Positions 1-9,400 of a DNA stretch of 64,000 nt are shown piece after piece. Origin of the DNA: PHAA01 sp964457945 (GTDB lineage Bacteria; Bacillota; Syntrophomonadia; Syntrophomonadales; Syntrophomonadaceae); NCBI GenBank assembly GCA_964457945.1, contig CAYWFX010000008.1:26416-90415 (forward strand), read 5' to 3'. The first letter of the stretch is position 1. Each line of letters begins with the position of its first letter. The position numbers and the translations under genes are program-made. The notes under the pieces are model-generated. The model saw only the letters and a list, made by a program, of their open reading frames with translations, had not been told where the DNA came from and made no database searches.

Positions 1-422
1 TGATCACTATACTAGTTATTATTCAGGCGTGGCCAATTCTACCCAATAGGTTTCCGACTCACTTTGGGGCATCGGGAAAGGTCGATGGTTGGGGCGGGAA
101 AGAATCCATATTGTTATTGCCGTTCATAAACATCTTCTTAGTATACGTACCGATGACCTTATTATCGCGGTATCCTCATATATACAATTACCTCTGGCCT
201 ATAACAGAGCAGAATGCACCAGCACAATATTACAATGCCCGTTTAATGATGGGTTGGATTAAAACAGAGATTGTCGGGTTATTTGCTTTTATTAACTGGC
301 AAAGTATTCAAACGGCTCTGGGTAAAACTGAGGGACTGGGAAGTATGTTATTAATACTAATCCTTCTAGTTCTGTTCGGAACCATAGGTATCTGTATGTA
401 CAAATCATACCAGGCCCGGTAA
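1..422 (+). CDS. DUF1648 membrane protein, 5' end missing
   Basis: The reading frame is open from base 3 to the TAA at 420-422, so the start lies outside the window. The first visible residues contain a W-P-x-L-P...P-T-H-F-G...D-G-W-G pattern, the signature of the DUF1648 domain found at the N-terminus of SdpI-like membrane proteins. It is followed by hydrophobic segments near residues 38-54, 90-110 and 118-138. DUF1648 proteins are multi-spanning membrane proteins; the SdpI member gives immunity to a secreted toxin, but no such role can be assigned here. The gene is convergent with the MFS transporter at 504-1712. A second DUF1648 protein (SdpI) lies at 25462-26109. Confidence 0.72.
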   Translation, partial: ITILVIIQAWPILPNRFPTHFGASGKVDGWGGKESILLLPFINIFLVYVPMTLLSRYPHIYNYLWPITEQNAPAQYYNARLMMGWIKTEIVGLFAFINWQSIQTALGKTEGLGSMLLILILLVLFGTIGICMYKSYQAR

Positions 423-503
423 AAGATGAACCAGCCAATATAGCATTGGATGAAGGACTCATCAAGTAAGGGATGAGACTCTAAACGCCACAATACTAGG
501 GGG

Positions 504-1712
504 TTATTGCACAGGCTCTGAACCCAGGTCTTTTCCGAAGATGGCAAAGAGAATCATTCCGATTAGACCGCAGGCGAAGGCAGTCATAAAGTTAGTGCCA
601 GGTGATATATTCCATAGATAAGCACTGCTTAGGGCTGCTACGGCAACAATGATATCACGGATCAAGTAATAGGTGCCGAAGGTGGCTGCTTTCAGGTTTT
701 CAGGTGCTAGATCCATAATCAAGGCCTTGCGGGTAGGCTCACCGAATTCTTTCAAACCTCTTATAATGAAGGCAAATACCAAGGCGGTAAAAGTATGGGA
801 AAAATATAAGACCAGGGGAAACAAAGTGAAAAACCCAAAAGTAATGAGCACAAACGGTTTTTTACCATATTTATCAGCCATATAAGCTACGGGGATATAA
901 ACTAATACTGCAGTTATCATTTCCACTGTGGTAAGAATACCAAAACGTAAAGCCGATATTTTATTAAGCTCAACCACCCACAATACTACAAAAGCATAGG
1001 GGATCTGTTCGGCGAAGCGGATTAGTATGTCTGACAGCAGGAGTCCTCTGAGGCCTGGAGTGAAGGAACTATAAATTTCCCGAAAATGCAGATGAGCTTC
1101 ATTCTTTGCTTCGCTATCTTCAATAAAAAAATATTGTACGAGCAGTGAAAAAATTCCCAGAATGAAGGCCAGGCAAAAAGCTATCCTAATTCCCTCCACC
1201 TTGCCATAAGCCCCTATTAGAAGGCCGCCAATGATTGGGCCTAAAGCCATGGGAATACGTCTTACCAGGGAGTGCAGGGTAACCCCCATGGTACGCTTAT
1301 CCTTTTTCATAACCTGGGCGACGAGGCTCATGATGGCTGGCAGGGAAATGGCGGTCCAGGAGATAAAGAAGACACAACCAATCAAAACCGCCTGCCAGGT
1401 GGGTATAAGTATAACGATAGCATAACCGAACAGGGCGATAACCGTGAACAGCATCAAGGATTTCTTGTAACCAAGTTTATCCGCTAGGTATCCTCCCGGA
1501 AATGAATATATGGCACTTAAAAAGTTATCCATGGCATTCAGAAAACCCACCGCATAAATAGAACCACCCAGGGCAATTAAATAAAGGGGCAGAAATCGCT
1601 CCGCCATTTTCTCACCCATGCCTATCAATATCACCATAATAAGCATTGAGACCATGCTTGAGTTAACACCAAAAAAGGCTGCCAACCGTTTTTTAAATTC
1701 CACCACTGTCAT
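504..1712 (-). CDS. MFS transporter
   Basis: This is a 402-residue polytopic membrane protein of the major facilitator superfamily. The repeated hydrophobic segments and the D-K-L-G-Y-K-K sequence after the second membrane segment match the MFS loop 2-3 motif (GxLaDrxGrkk); a similar D-K-Y-G-K-K-P occurs in the second half. The substrate cannot be read from the sequence. Drug or metabolite efflux is the usual role of this type, and the exporter operon immediately upstream on the same strand (97 bp gap) is in keeping with that. The start is uncertain: ATG at 1712 is given, but a GAGGTGAT Shine-Dalgarno sequence at 1718-1711 would better serve GTG codons at 1706 or 1703. A TTG at 1724 has no ribosome binding site. 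Confidence 0.85.
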   Translation of the reverse strand: MTVVEFKKRLAAFFGVNSSMVSMLIMVILIGMGEKMAERFLPLYLIALGGSIYAVGFLNAMDNFLSAIYSFPGGYLADKLGYKKSLMLFTVIALFGYAIVILIPTWQAVLIGCVFFISWTAISLPAIMSLVAQVMKKDKRTMGVTLHSLVRRIPMALGPIIGGLLIGAYGKVEGIRIAFCLAFILGIFSLLVQYFFIEDSEAKNEAHLHFREIYSSFTPGLRGLLLSDILIRFAEQIPYAFVVLWVVELNKISALRFGILTTVEMITAVLVYIPVAYMADKYGKKPFVLITFGFFTLFPLVLYFSHTFTALVFAFIIRGLKEFGEPTRKALIMDLAPENLKAATFGTYYLIRDIIVAVAALSSAYLWNISPGTNFMTAFACGLIGMILFAIFGKDLGSEPVQ

Positions 1713-1820
1713 CACCTCAGTCAATAATGGTTTATTCTAACATGTGGGATCTAAAAATTATATTAATATCTTACGAGTATGATCGGTAAATTAATTACGC
1801 AAGCCAGAGGAATAGATTTA

Positions 1821-3062
1821 CTATAGCCTGCTGGCTCGGATCTGCTGGCGCAAGGCTCGCAGCTGGTTGGTTTTGCGAGGGTAGGAAACGCCACCATTAA
1901 GGCTTAAAGAAGACTTGTTGGGCTGTTTTCTCTCTTTCTTAAAGTTTAGGGCAAAATACGCAGCCAATACTGTGAAAGTGCCCAGAACCAGGAGAGTTGG
2001 CCATAACAACTCTAACCCTGCAGTATTTATACTCACCATCCTAATGCCCAGTACCATCCAAGTGGAAGGGAAGAGAATCCCAATATAGTTTAATATTTCC
2101 GGAATATAGGCCTTGGGCCAGGTGTAACCGGAAATCATGAACAGGGGCAGAGACAAGAGCATGAGATAGCGGGTAGCCTGTAGGGAATTGGAACTGTAAA
2201 GGGAAATGATAAAACCGGCAAAGGTGATGGTGGTTACATACAAGAGTCCCAATAATATTAGCAATACAACACTGCCCTCAATCTTGACCTGAACGAAGCG
2301 CGATGATACCCATAGTATCAGACTATAATTGAAAAAGTTCATAATTAAATAGGGCAATGATTTTCCCAATGCAATTTTCCAGGCGGGAATAGAGGCCGCG
2401 ATATATTGTATCCAGGACTTTCTCTCTTTTTCCCGGGTAACAGCCAGACAAACCCCGAAGAGTCCGAGCTGGTGAACGGCTATCATCATCAGACCCATGA
2501 ACAGATAATTAGTGTAGCTGTAAGTGGGATTATTCCAGGCAGTAACATTACATTCCACGCTGTTCATAATATTCTCGATTTCCTTAGGGCTGAACCCCGC
2601 ACTGGCGAGGCGTGCTGCAGTATGTTGGGTGCTAAAGTCGTTGATTACCTCCCGGATAAATTTTCGGCTGTTCAAGCCCCAAATCAGGTTGGAAGCATCA
2701 TATACAGCCAGAATCTGGGCGGGATGATGTTGGTAAAGGCTCTGTTCAAAATCCTGAGGGATAACGATACCGGCTCTCAGAGTGCCATTTTTCATTCCTG
2801 TTTCCATTTCTTCATAACTGTCTATTCCTGCAATGATTTTGAAGCTATCATCATTGGCAAAAGCAAGCCTGATTTCCCGACTGAGAGCCGAGTGGTCCTG
2901 GTCCACAATGGCCAGGGGAACATCGTGCAATATGGCCGAGAAATACACCAACCCAAAAAGGCTGGCATAGAACAGGGGAGCAATAAAAACAATAAGGATA
3001 ACTATCGGGTCTTTTAAAACGTGCAGGAACTCATAGTGAGCTATATTCCATAGCTGTTTCAT
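1821..3062 (-). CDS. ABC-2 type transporter permease (YbhR-like)
   Basis: This 413-residue protein has one N-terminal membrane helix (about residues 20-42), a roughly 140-residue extracytoplasmic domain and a cluster of five or six helices in the C-terminal half. That layout defines the ABC2_membrane_3 exporters such as YbhR/YbhS and YhgE/Pip. The soluble domain carries the family pattern P-L-A-I-V-D-Q-D at about 49-56. It would form the pore of the exporter together with the permease upstream (4 bp gap). The start is ATG at 3062 behind AGAGGTGAT. It ends the exporter operon, with a basic tail (R-x-S-R-L). The substrate is unknown; the family handles drugs and other hydrophobic compounds. Confidence 0.85.
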   Translation of the reverse strand: MKQLWNIAHYEFLHVLKDPIVILIVFIAPLFYASLFGLVYFSAILHDVPLAIVDQDHSALSREIRLAFANDDSFKIIAGIDSYEEMETGMKNGTLRAGIVIPQDFEQSLYQHHPAQILAVYDASNLIWGLNSRKFIREVINDFSTQHTAARLASAGFSPKEIENIMNSVECNVTAWNNPTYSYTNYLFMGLMMIAVHQLGLFGVCLAVTREKERKSWIQYIAASIPAWKIALGKSLPYLIMNFFNYSLILWVSSRFVQVKIEGSVVLLILLGLLYVTTITFAGFIISLYSSNSLQATRYLMLLSLPLFMISGYTWPKAYIPEILNYIGILFPSTWMVLGIRMVSINTAGLELLWPTLLVLGTFTVLAAYFALNFKKERKQPNKSSLSLNGGVSYPRKTNQLRALRQQIRASRL

Positions 3063-3066
3063 GATA

Positions 3067-4221
3067 TCACCTCTCCGTCCAAGCCGTAATCAGAGTTGCC
3101 AGACTATAACAAACCAGTGCGATAATTATCAAAGCCCAGAAATACGAAGCCATAAAATCCCAGCCGGGATTTTTGAAACTCAGGTAGTTAAATCCCTGAA
3201 AAAACCAGGTCTGGGGAAAAATCCAGACTACCGGCTGTAGAAATCCGGGCATCGCTTCGATAGGCCAGGTGTAACCACTTAATACAAATGAGGGGAGGGC
3301 CACCATCATGCCAAAACGGGTAGAGTCCATGGCATTGTTAGCTGCACTGGACATTAGCGTACCAAGACTGTGCAGGGCGATGGCAAAAAGCAGGGTGAAA
3401 AAAAGCAGAGGGCCAATGCCACAGGCCAAGGGCAGCTTGAAGATACCAAAGGCGATAATATAAACCGGAATTACCATGAGCATAAAAATGGTAATATGAA
3501 TTACTGATTTGTTAAAGAACAGGCGAAACTTGGAAACGCCGCTAGCTTTTATTTGCAGCCAGCTTTTAACCCCGGTTTCACCAATCACATTAATGCTGGC
3601 TGCGATGGTACAGCACTGCTGCCAGAGATTTAGGGCCATAGCCAGAACCAGGAAGTAGACATAGTTTAAGGTCGGGTTAAACCAGCCTTCTTCCTTGAAG
3701 TCTACAGCCAGGTAGGTATCTTGAGCTTGCGCAGGGTCCATTCCTTTGGCCATCAGGGTCTTTATTCCGGCTTCGGCACTGATGGTTCGGGTGACTCCCA
3801 GCACCGCCGTGCTGGCATTGGTAGCATAGGCAGTATTGCTGGCGTCAATAATCAATAAGACTTGGGTATGACGGTGCAGGGCAACATCACGGGCAAAATT
3901 CTCCGGAATCACCACACCTACTATGATTTCTCCTCGTTGAATTTGGCCTTCCAGTTCTTGGTAGCTGGTTGGATAGGCCACAACCTTCAGGTTCTCCGCA
4001 TTGCTCATTTTTTCGGATATTTCTCGGCTGCTGGAACTGCGGTCCAGGTCAACAATAGCCGTAGGTATGTCTTTAATATTTTGGGCGTGGTAAATGGCTA
4101 GGAACAAGAACAGCCCCAGCAGAGGTCCTAACAGCAAAATGTTACGCAGACCCCGGTCCCGCCACATGTAGCATAATTCACGGCGCATGATCTTAAGGTT
4201 CAGGCTAATCATTTTCCGCAT
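3067..4221 (-). CDS. ABC-2 type transporter permease (YbhS-like)
   Basis: This 384-residue paralogue of the next gene has the same layout: an N-terminal helix near residues 26-45, an extracytoplasmic domain with the pattern P-T-A-I-V-D-L-D-R-S, and a C-terminal bundle of helices. The two permeases probably form a heterodimer, as YbhS and YbhR do. The start was placed at ATG 4221 because AGGGA lies 8 nt upstream; GTG at 4224 and ATG at 4212 are alternatives. The start overlaps the end of the ATPase gene by about 17 bp, which suggests translational coupling. Confidence 0.85.
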   Translation of the reverse strand: MRKMISLNLKIMRRELCYMWRDRGLRNILLLGPLLGLFLFLAIYHAQNIKDIPTAIVDLDRSSSSREISEKMSNAENLKVVAYPTSYQELEGQIQRGEIIVGVVIPENFARDVALHRHTQVLLIIDASNTAYATNASTAVLGVTRTISAEAGIKTLMAKGMDPAQAQDTYLAVDFKEEGWFNPTLNYVYFLVLAMALNLWQQCCTIAASINVIGETGVKSWLQIKASGVSKFRLFFNKSVIHITIFMLMVIPVYIIAFGIFKLPLACGIGPLLFFTLLFAIALHSLGTLMSSAANNAMDSTRFGMMVALPSFVLSGYTWPIEAMPGFLQPVVWIFPQTWFFQGFNYLSFKNPGWDFMASYFWALIIIALVCYSLATLITAWTER

Positions 4222-4927
4222 CACCCGGTTCCCTGTAATAATCCACTAAATCATTCCACTTGCCACGTGCTTGTAAGGGTGCTAGAATTTCCAGCCGTCC
4301 ATTTTCCAGCCAGCCTACCCGGTCAAAAAAATCGGCCATTTCCATGTTGCTGAAGCCACAAATACAGGCTCCCCCGCTTTGCAGAAATGGTTTTAGCTGT
4401 TTAATAATCAAGGAGCGGGAATAGAGGTCAATATCTTTAATCAATTCATCAATGATCAAAAGCCGGGGCGAGTTTAAGAGGGCACAGGCTAGGGATAGAC
4501 GTTGGTAAAGGCCAACATCAAGAGCCGTAATGGGATGCCGCAGGTAATCTTTTAATTCTAGCTGGGCAGTTACCCGTTCTATAGCTATATCAACCTGCCT
4601 GACATTTTTGAGAGCAGCGATAAAATCAAGGTTTTCCATTACGCTTAAATCCTGAAAAAGGCTTGGTTCCTGGGTAACCAGCCCTATTTCCTGTCTATAT
4701 TGCTGATTTTTGCTAATGTTGCAGCCCAGAACCTCCACAGTTCCGGAACTGAAGCGATCTACTCCGGCGAGTATATGTAACAAGCTGGTTTTTCCGCTCC
4801 CCCGCAGGCCAAAAATACCCATACACTCCCCTGGAAACAATTGCAAGGATACCCCATTCAAAACGGATTTGAGTAAAAACTTCTGTACCAGGTCTCTAAC
4901 CGCAACTACCGTCTGCTGTTCTCCCAT
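4205..4927 (-). CDS. ABC transporter ATP-binding protein with degenerate motifs
   Basis: This 240-residue nucleotide-binding domain belongs to the HlyD/ABC-2 exporter operon. Walker A is intact (G-L-R-G-S-G-K-T, about residues 40-47) and the Q-loop is present (V-T-Q-E-P). The other motifs are altered. The signature LSGGQ position reads L-D-V-G-L, Walker B continues D-E-L instead of D-E-P, and the H-loop histidine appears to be replaced by serine (G-F-S-N-M-E). In YbhF-type exporters two such domains sit in one chain of about 580 residues; here there is only one and no partner lies nearby. The start is ATG at 4927 behind GGAGGAGA, which lies inside the end of the HlyD gene. Confidence 0.85.
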   Translation of the reverse strand: MGEQQTVVAVRDLVQKFLLKSVLNGVSLQLFPGECMGIFGLRGSGKTSLLHILAGVDRFSSGTVEVLGCNISKNQQYRQEIGLVTQEPSLFQDLSVMENLDFIAALKNVRQVDIAIERVTAQLELKDYLRHPITALDVGLYQRLSLACALLNSPRLLIIDELIKDIDLYSRSLIIKQLKPFLQSGGACICGFSNMEMADFFDRVGWLENGRLEILAPLQARGKWNDLVDYYREPGDAEND

Positions 4928-4929
4928 GA

Positions 4930-6000
4930 CTATTTCTCCTCCAGAATTTTCACCGTGGCAGTCATACCAGTTTTCAAGACTAGGTCGTTATTAGGAAGAT
5001 CTATTTTAACTTCAAAACTGCGTATATCATGACTGTATTGCTCATTAAGAGCCTTTTGCACCGCAAACTGGCCAGCCTGGTTTATCCATACCACTTTCCC
5101 ATTAAAGACCTTTCCGGGAAAAGCATCCACACTTACTTCCGCCGCTTGGTTCAATTGAACTCGGCCGATCTTTTTCTCGTCAATGAAGATCTTAACATAG
5201 GTATGCTTGAGGTCACTGATTTCAAAAACTGGGGTACCGGCACTCAGCATTTCCCCTTCTTCCAGTGTCTTCTGGGTTATGAATCCTGATATGGGTGCTG
5301 TCAGGTGGGTGTTGTCCATATAGGCTTGAGCCTCCTCAACTGCTCCCTCAGCCTGATTGCTTGCGCCTATCGCTGCATTATATTCGCTCTGGGCAGCTGA
5401 TACTTTTAAACGAGCGGCAACAGCTTCATTTAAAGCACCGTTAGCCAGTTGCAAATCATTCTGAGCCCCATTATATGAGTTAGTCGCTTCATCGAATGAG
5501 CTATCGGAAATAGCCTGGCTGTCATGTAAGGCTTTAGCTCGGTCATATTTCTGCTGGGCATTGATGACACCAACTTGTGCCTTATCTACAGAAGCTTGGG
5601 CCTGCTTAATCTTGGCCTCCACAGTTTGACTGGTTAACGGTACACCAGCATCTGCCTGACCCACCTTTCCCAATGCCAGTTCTTGAGCTCCTCGGCTCTG
5701 AGCCAGCTTGGCGGCTATCTCCCGACTGTCAAGTACAGCCAACTCTTGCCCCTTTTCCACGGCACTGCCTTCATCAACCAGTAAAGTTTGAATTTTACCC
5801 GGGACTTTAAATGAAGTCATTACCGTTTTTGCTTCGATAGTACCAGTAGCTGTCAGGCTTCCCCTGGCATCAGCCAGAACGGCTTGTTGTTGGTAAAAGT
5901 GAGCGAAATATATCCCCGCTGCAGCTGCTATTACTAGCAATAAAAAAATAATCACGATACTTTTTTTCTTTCCTAATTCTGAACGTTCAAGCATAGTCAT
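4930..6000 (-). CDS. HlyD-family membrane fusion protein (YbhG-like)
   Basis: This roughly 356-residue periplasmic-adaptor-type protein has one N-terminal membrane anchor (about residues 12-32), a first biotinyl-lipoyl half (G-x-V-E-K-G-Q-E-L-A-V-L-D), a long Ala/Gln-rich coiled-coil hairpin (about 85-230), the second lipoyl half (A-P-I-S-G-F-I) and a beta-barrel. HlyD proteins link an inner-membrane exporter to the cell exterior; in Gram-positives they act outside the membrane. It sits between the TetR regulator and the ATPase in one operon. ATG at 6000 is used, with a GGGGGGAGAG site just upstream; ATG at 5994 has better spacing. Confidence 0.9.
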   Translation of the reverse strand: MTMLERSELGKKKSIVIIFLLLVIAAAAGIYFAHFYQQQAVLADARGSLTATGTIEAKTVMTSFKVPGKIQTLLVDEGSAVEKGQELAVLDSREIAAKLAQSRGAQELALGKVGQADAGVPLTSQTVEAKIKQAQASVDKAQVGVINAQQKYDRAKALHDSQAISDSSFDEATNSYNGAQNDLQLANGALNEAVAARLKVSAAQSEYNAAIGASNQAEGAVEEAQAYMDNTHLTAPISGFITQKTLEEGEMLSAGTPVFEISDLKHTYVKIFIDEKKIGRVQLNQAAEVSVDAFPGKVFNGKVVWINQAGQFAVQKALNEQYSHDIRSFEVKIDLPNNDLVLKTGMTATVKILEEK

Positions 6001-6034
6001 CTTCTCTCCCCCCAACTAATTTTACTTATGTATC

Positions 6035-6688
6035 TTAAGTATCTTTAAGCTCATCAGATGTATATCCGCAGCCTGACGGACTGGCTTTGTTAAGCATAAT
6101 CCCGTGAGTCAAAATAGTTGTCATCAAACTCAATACCCTTTCCGGATCATCACTCAGAGGCTTATTCTCCATAAAGGGAAAGGTTGCATTTTGGAAAATA
6201 CCTTCCACGAGTATGGCCAGTTCACTGCTATCTGCATGAATCAGAGCGTTTTGTTTTTTCCCACGTTCAAATACCGTAGCAGCCATTTCTAACTTCTTTT
6301 CGAGTTTATGGTTAATATCATTTATCCATTCCTCTTTAATATGGCTTTGCATGCGGCGGCGTCCCCAAGAAGATAAGATCTGATTAAATTCTCGGAAGAA
6401 GTGGTATTGCAAGACTAAATAGTTGTTTATGGATGACATCAGATCAGGATCTTGCAAGCACCTATTTTTTATATCAGCACAGAGCTTATCCAAGCCCTGA
6501 GATATTAGGTGGGTTAAAAGATGGTCTTTGTTTTTAAAATGGAGGTAAATTGTACCCTTGGCACATCCCAAATTCCGTGCCAATTCATCCATGGTTACTG
6601 ATTCAAAGGGTTGATTGATGAATAGTTTGGCAGCAGCCTCAGCTATAATCTGTTTTTTAAATTCCTTTTGTTTATCTTTAAGTGACAT
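6035..6688 (-). CDS. TetR/AcrR family transcriptional regulator (CecR-like position)
   Basis: This 217-residue protein has an N-terminal helix-turn-helix of the TetR type (about residues 12-58, with T-M-D-E-L-A-R-N-L-G-C-A-K-G-T-I-Y and L-H-F-K-N-K-D). A helical ligand-binding domain follows. It is the first gene of the exporter operon and probably controls it in response to a compound the exporter removes, as CecR does for ybhGFSR. The start was placed at ATG 6688 because AGGAGG lies 9 nt upstream; the TTG at 6697 directly abuts that site and is unlikely. No clear inverted-repeat operator was seen in the 60 bp upstream. Confidence 0.9.
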   Translation of the reverse strand: MSLKDKQKEFKKQIIAEAAAKLFINQPFESVTMDELARNLGCAKGTIYLHFKNKDHLLTHLISQGLDKLCADIKNRCLQDPDLMSSINNYLVLQYHFFREFNQILSSWGRRRMQSHIKEEWINDINHKLEKKLEMAATVFERGKKQNALIHADSSELAILVEGIFQNATFPFMENKPLSDDPERVLSLMTTILTHGIMLNKASPSGCGYTSDELKDT

Positions 6689-6774
6689 TGGGGTCAACCT
6701 CCTGTCTGAGCGGTGCTAAAAATGACTAATCAGTTTTGCTGCTCTATTTTAATTCTGTACCCATGATTTGTCAA

Positions 6775-6817
6775 TAAAAAAGCTGTGTCTAAAATCGATC
6801 GATTTTGACATCAGCTT
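6775..6817 (-). terminator. Rho-independent terminator after pflB
   Basis: On the minus strand the sequence forms a hairpin with AAGCTG/CAGCTT at its base, GACA/TGTC above a bulge, and a perfect 16-bp AT-rich palindrome (AAAATCGATCGATTTT, 6791-6806) at its tip. A run of T follows. It lies about 60 bp downstream of the pflB stop codon and before the tetR start, so it should end the pflB transcript. Confidence 0.7.
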
Positions 6818-6877
6818 AAGTTTCATTTTTGTTAATCAGGGTGCTGGGGATAATGAGCAGGTTTTGTGAGTTGAATT

Positions 6878-9103
6878 TTAAAGCCGTTTATAAAATGTTC
6901 GCATGATGATTTCTTCCTGCTGCTCACGGCTGAGCTTGATAAAATGTACGGCATAGCCGGAAACCCGTATGGTTAAGTCGGGATACTTCTCCGGGTGATC
7001 CATGGCTTCTTTTAAGGTATCCAGGCTGACTGCATTAATGTTGATATGCTGACCTTCCTGAGCAAAATATCCATCCAGGAGGGCAGTTAGGTTGTGGAGC
7101 TGTTCGGATGCTGTGGTTCCTAAGGCGGAAGGGGCCACTGAAAAGGTGTAGGATATGCCGTCCATAGCATATTCGTAAGGGATTTTTGCCACGGAATTAC
7201 AGGCAGCAATAGCCCCATTTTCCTCTCGTCCATGTAACGGGTTGGCTCCTGGAGCTAGAGGTTCTCCTCGCTTTCTGCCGTCCGGGGTAGTGCCGGTATG
7301 CTTGCCATAAACCACATTGGAGGTAATAGTGAGAACTGACAGGGTATGCCGGGCGTTCTTATAGGTGGGATATTTCCGTAATTTACTGGTAAAGCTTCTA
7401 ACTATATCTACCGCCAGCAGGTCTACCCGATCATCATCATTTCCGAATTTCGGGAAATCACCACTAACAACGAAGTCGTTAATAATTCCCCGGTCATTTT
7501 TTACTGCTTGTACCCGTGCATATTTTATGGCGGAGAGCGAGTCAGCTACTACAGATAAACCGGCGATGCCAAATGCCATATAGCGGTTTAGGGAGCTATC
7601 ATGCAAGGCCATTTCTATTTTTTCATATGCATAACGGTCGTGCATGTAATGGATTGCATTCATGGTGTTTACATATAGGGAACTGAGCCAGTCCATTTGT
7701 ATATGAACACGGCGCATTACTTCATCGAAAATTAAGTATTCATCTTGATATATTGGCATCTCAAGTCCTACCTGATCCCCGGTAATTTCATCACGTCCTC
7801 CATTGAGGGCATAGAGCAGGAGTTTAGCCAGATTGCATCGGGCGCCAAAAAACTGCATTTCTTTACCCATTCTCATGGCAGAAACACAGCAGGCAATTCC
7901 ATAATCATCTCCAAAATACTGGCGCATAAGGTCGTCGTTTTCATACTGAATGGCGCTGGTTTTGATGGACATATCAGCACAGTAATATTTGAAAGGGGTC
8001 GGCAGATTACTGGACCAGAGGACGGTTATATTCGGTTCGGGAGCTGGGCCCAGGTTTTCAAGGGTATGGAGGAAACGAAAGCTAGTTTTGCTAACCATAG
8101 GTCTGCCGTCTATACCTGCGCCACCTATAGATTCCGTAACCCAATTGGGGTCTCCGGCAAATAGACTGTTATACTCAGGTGTCCGCAGATGTCGCACCAA
8201 GCGTAACTTAATAACCAGATGGTCGATTAATTCCTGGGCTCGGATTTCAGTTAGCATTCCGGATTGTATATCTCTTTCAATGAATATGTCTAAAAAGGAG
8301 GAAGTCCTGCCTAAACTCATAGCGGCACCGTTTTGTTCCTTGATAGCAGCTAAGTAGGCGAAATACAGCCATTGTACTGCTTCCTGGGCATTGCAGGCGG
8401 GAAGAGAAATGTCGCAATTATAGGCGGCAGCCAATTTTTTTAGGTCTTGCAGGGCGATAATCTGATCGAAAAGCTCCTCTCGTAATTGGATGCTATCTGA
8501 CTGCATGGATTTTTCAAGCCCAGTTAGGTCTTTCTTTTTGCTTTCGATGAGAAAATCTACGCCGTATAGCGGCACCCTCCGGTAGTCACCGATTATCCTG
8601 CCCCTTCCATAGGAGTCGGGTAGTCCTGTAATGATACCTACCCGGCGGGCGGTTTTCATCTCTGGGGTATAGACACTAAAGACCCCGTCATTATGAGTAC
8701 GCCGGTGAGTGGAGAAAAAATCTTTTAAGGTGGCATCCATCTCATAGCCGTATGCCTTACAGGCCTTGACAGTGGTGTTCAGGCCTCCATAAACATTAAT
8801 TCCTCGCTTTAAGGGTTCATCGGTTTGCAGTCCAATGATTTTTTCCAAGTTCTTATCAATATATCCGGGTTTATGGCTCATAATTGTTATGGGAGTATGG
8901 GGGTCAACTTTCAAAACGCCCCCCTTATCATGCTCCTGGCGTAACAGATTCTGGCACTGGTCCCAGAGCTGGCAGGTGGTTGCGGTTGGTTCGGCCAGGA
9001 ATAGATGATCACCATCATAGGGGGTATAATTCTTTTGAATGAAATCTCTAACATTGATCTCCTGCATCCAATGACCTGGGACAAAACCTTTCCATGCTTC
9101 CAT
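6878..9103 (-). CDS. pflB: Pyruvate formate-lyase (formate C-acetyltransferase)
   Basis: This 741-residue glycyl-radical enzyme converts pyruvate and CoA to acetyl-CoA and formate in the cytoplasm under anoxic conditions. The adjacent active-site cysteines are visible in I-A-C-C-V-S (about residues 403-406), and the glycyl-radical loop R-V-S-G-Y-A-V lies near residue 715. The double cysteine separates true Pfl from diol dehydratases and decarboxylases of the superfamily. Length is close to the usual 740-760. The start is ATG at 9103, with AAAGGTGG 8 nt upstream; a GTG at 9115 would abut that site. No Pfl-activating radical-SAM enzyme is encoded next to it. It diverges from glutamate dehydrogenase. 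Confidence 0.95.
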   Translation of the reverse strand: MEAWKGFVPGHWMQEINVRDFIQKNYTPYDGDHLFLAEPTATTCQLWDQCQNLLRQEHDKGGVLKVDPHTPITIMSHKPGYIDKNLEKIIGLQTDEPLKRGINVYGGLNTTVKACKAYGYEMDATLKDFFSTHRRTHNDGVFSVYTPEMKTARRVGIITGLPDSYGRGRIIGDYRRVPLYGVDFLIESKKKDLTGLEKSMQSDSIQLREELFDQIIALQDLKKLAAAYNCDISLPACNAQEAVQWLYFAYLAAIKEQNGAAMSLGRTSSFLDIFIERDIQSGMLTEIRAQELIDHLVIKLRLVRHLRTPEYNSLFAGDPNWVTESIGGAGIDGRPMVSKTSFRFLHTLENLGPAPEPNITVLWSSNLPTPFKYYCADMSIKTSAIQYENDDLMRQYFGDDYGIACCVSAMRMGKEMQFFGARCNLAKLLLYALNGGRDEITGDQVGLEMPIYQDEYLIFDEVMRRVHIQMDWLSSLYVNTMNAIHYMHDRYAYEKIEMALHDSSLNRYMAFGIAGLSVVADSLSAIKYARVQAVKNDRGIINDFVVSGDFPKFGNDDDRVDLLAVDIVRSFTSKLRKYPTYKNARHTLSVLTITSNVVYGKHTGTTPDGRKRGEPLAPGANPLHGREENGAIAACNSVAKIPYEYAMDGISYTFSVAPSALGTTASEQLHNLTALLDGYFAQEGQHININAVSLDTLKEAMDHPEKYPDLTIRVSGYAVHFIKLSREQQEEIIMRTFYKRL

Positions 9104-9316
9104 AATGCATACCACCTTTTCATAAATATATTTATATTATTTGATAGAGAAGGGAGAATTAATCAAATAAGTTAGGTAAAGTATATTGGGGCCGCTTCTT
9201 ACCTTTGAGTCTTCAAATTGCAGCCATAAACTAACTTAGAGATTGCAGGGCTGCATTGCTGAAAAGATGTGATGCCTTGTGATACATTGATACAAAGCGG
9301 ACTAATTGTACAGTGA

Positions 9317-9332
9317 ATATTGTATACAATAT
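9317..9332. promoter_or_regulatory. 16-bp palindromic operator candidate between pflB and gdh
   Basis: The sequence ATATTGTATACAATAT is a perfect palindrome whose core TTGTATACAA resembles operators of GntR-type regulators. It lies about 30 bp upstream of the likely -10 box of the glutamate dehydrogenase gene and about 215 bp upstream of the pflB start. The regulator is not identifiable from this window. Confidence 0.5.
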
Positions 9333-9362
9333 GAATGCATACAAAAAACAATTTATCTGAGT

Positions 9363-9400
9363 TATAATTGATAAAAAATTAACGCAAAACAAGGAGGCAG
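9363..9400 (+). promoter_or_regulatory. -10 box and ribosome binding site of glutamate dehydrogenase
   Basis: A consensus TATAAT lies at 9363-9368 and an AAGGAGG Shine-Dalgarno sequence follows at 9390-9396. No good -35 box is found 17 bp upstream, so the promoter may need an activator. The rest of the 9104-9405 intergenic region is AT-rich and holds the palindrome at 9317-9332. Confidence 0.5.

Noticed and set aside
2406..3017. 203-codon plus-strand frame opposite the permease
   Set aside because: It lies wholly within the well-supported permease gene on the other strand and has no start signals or domain.
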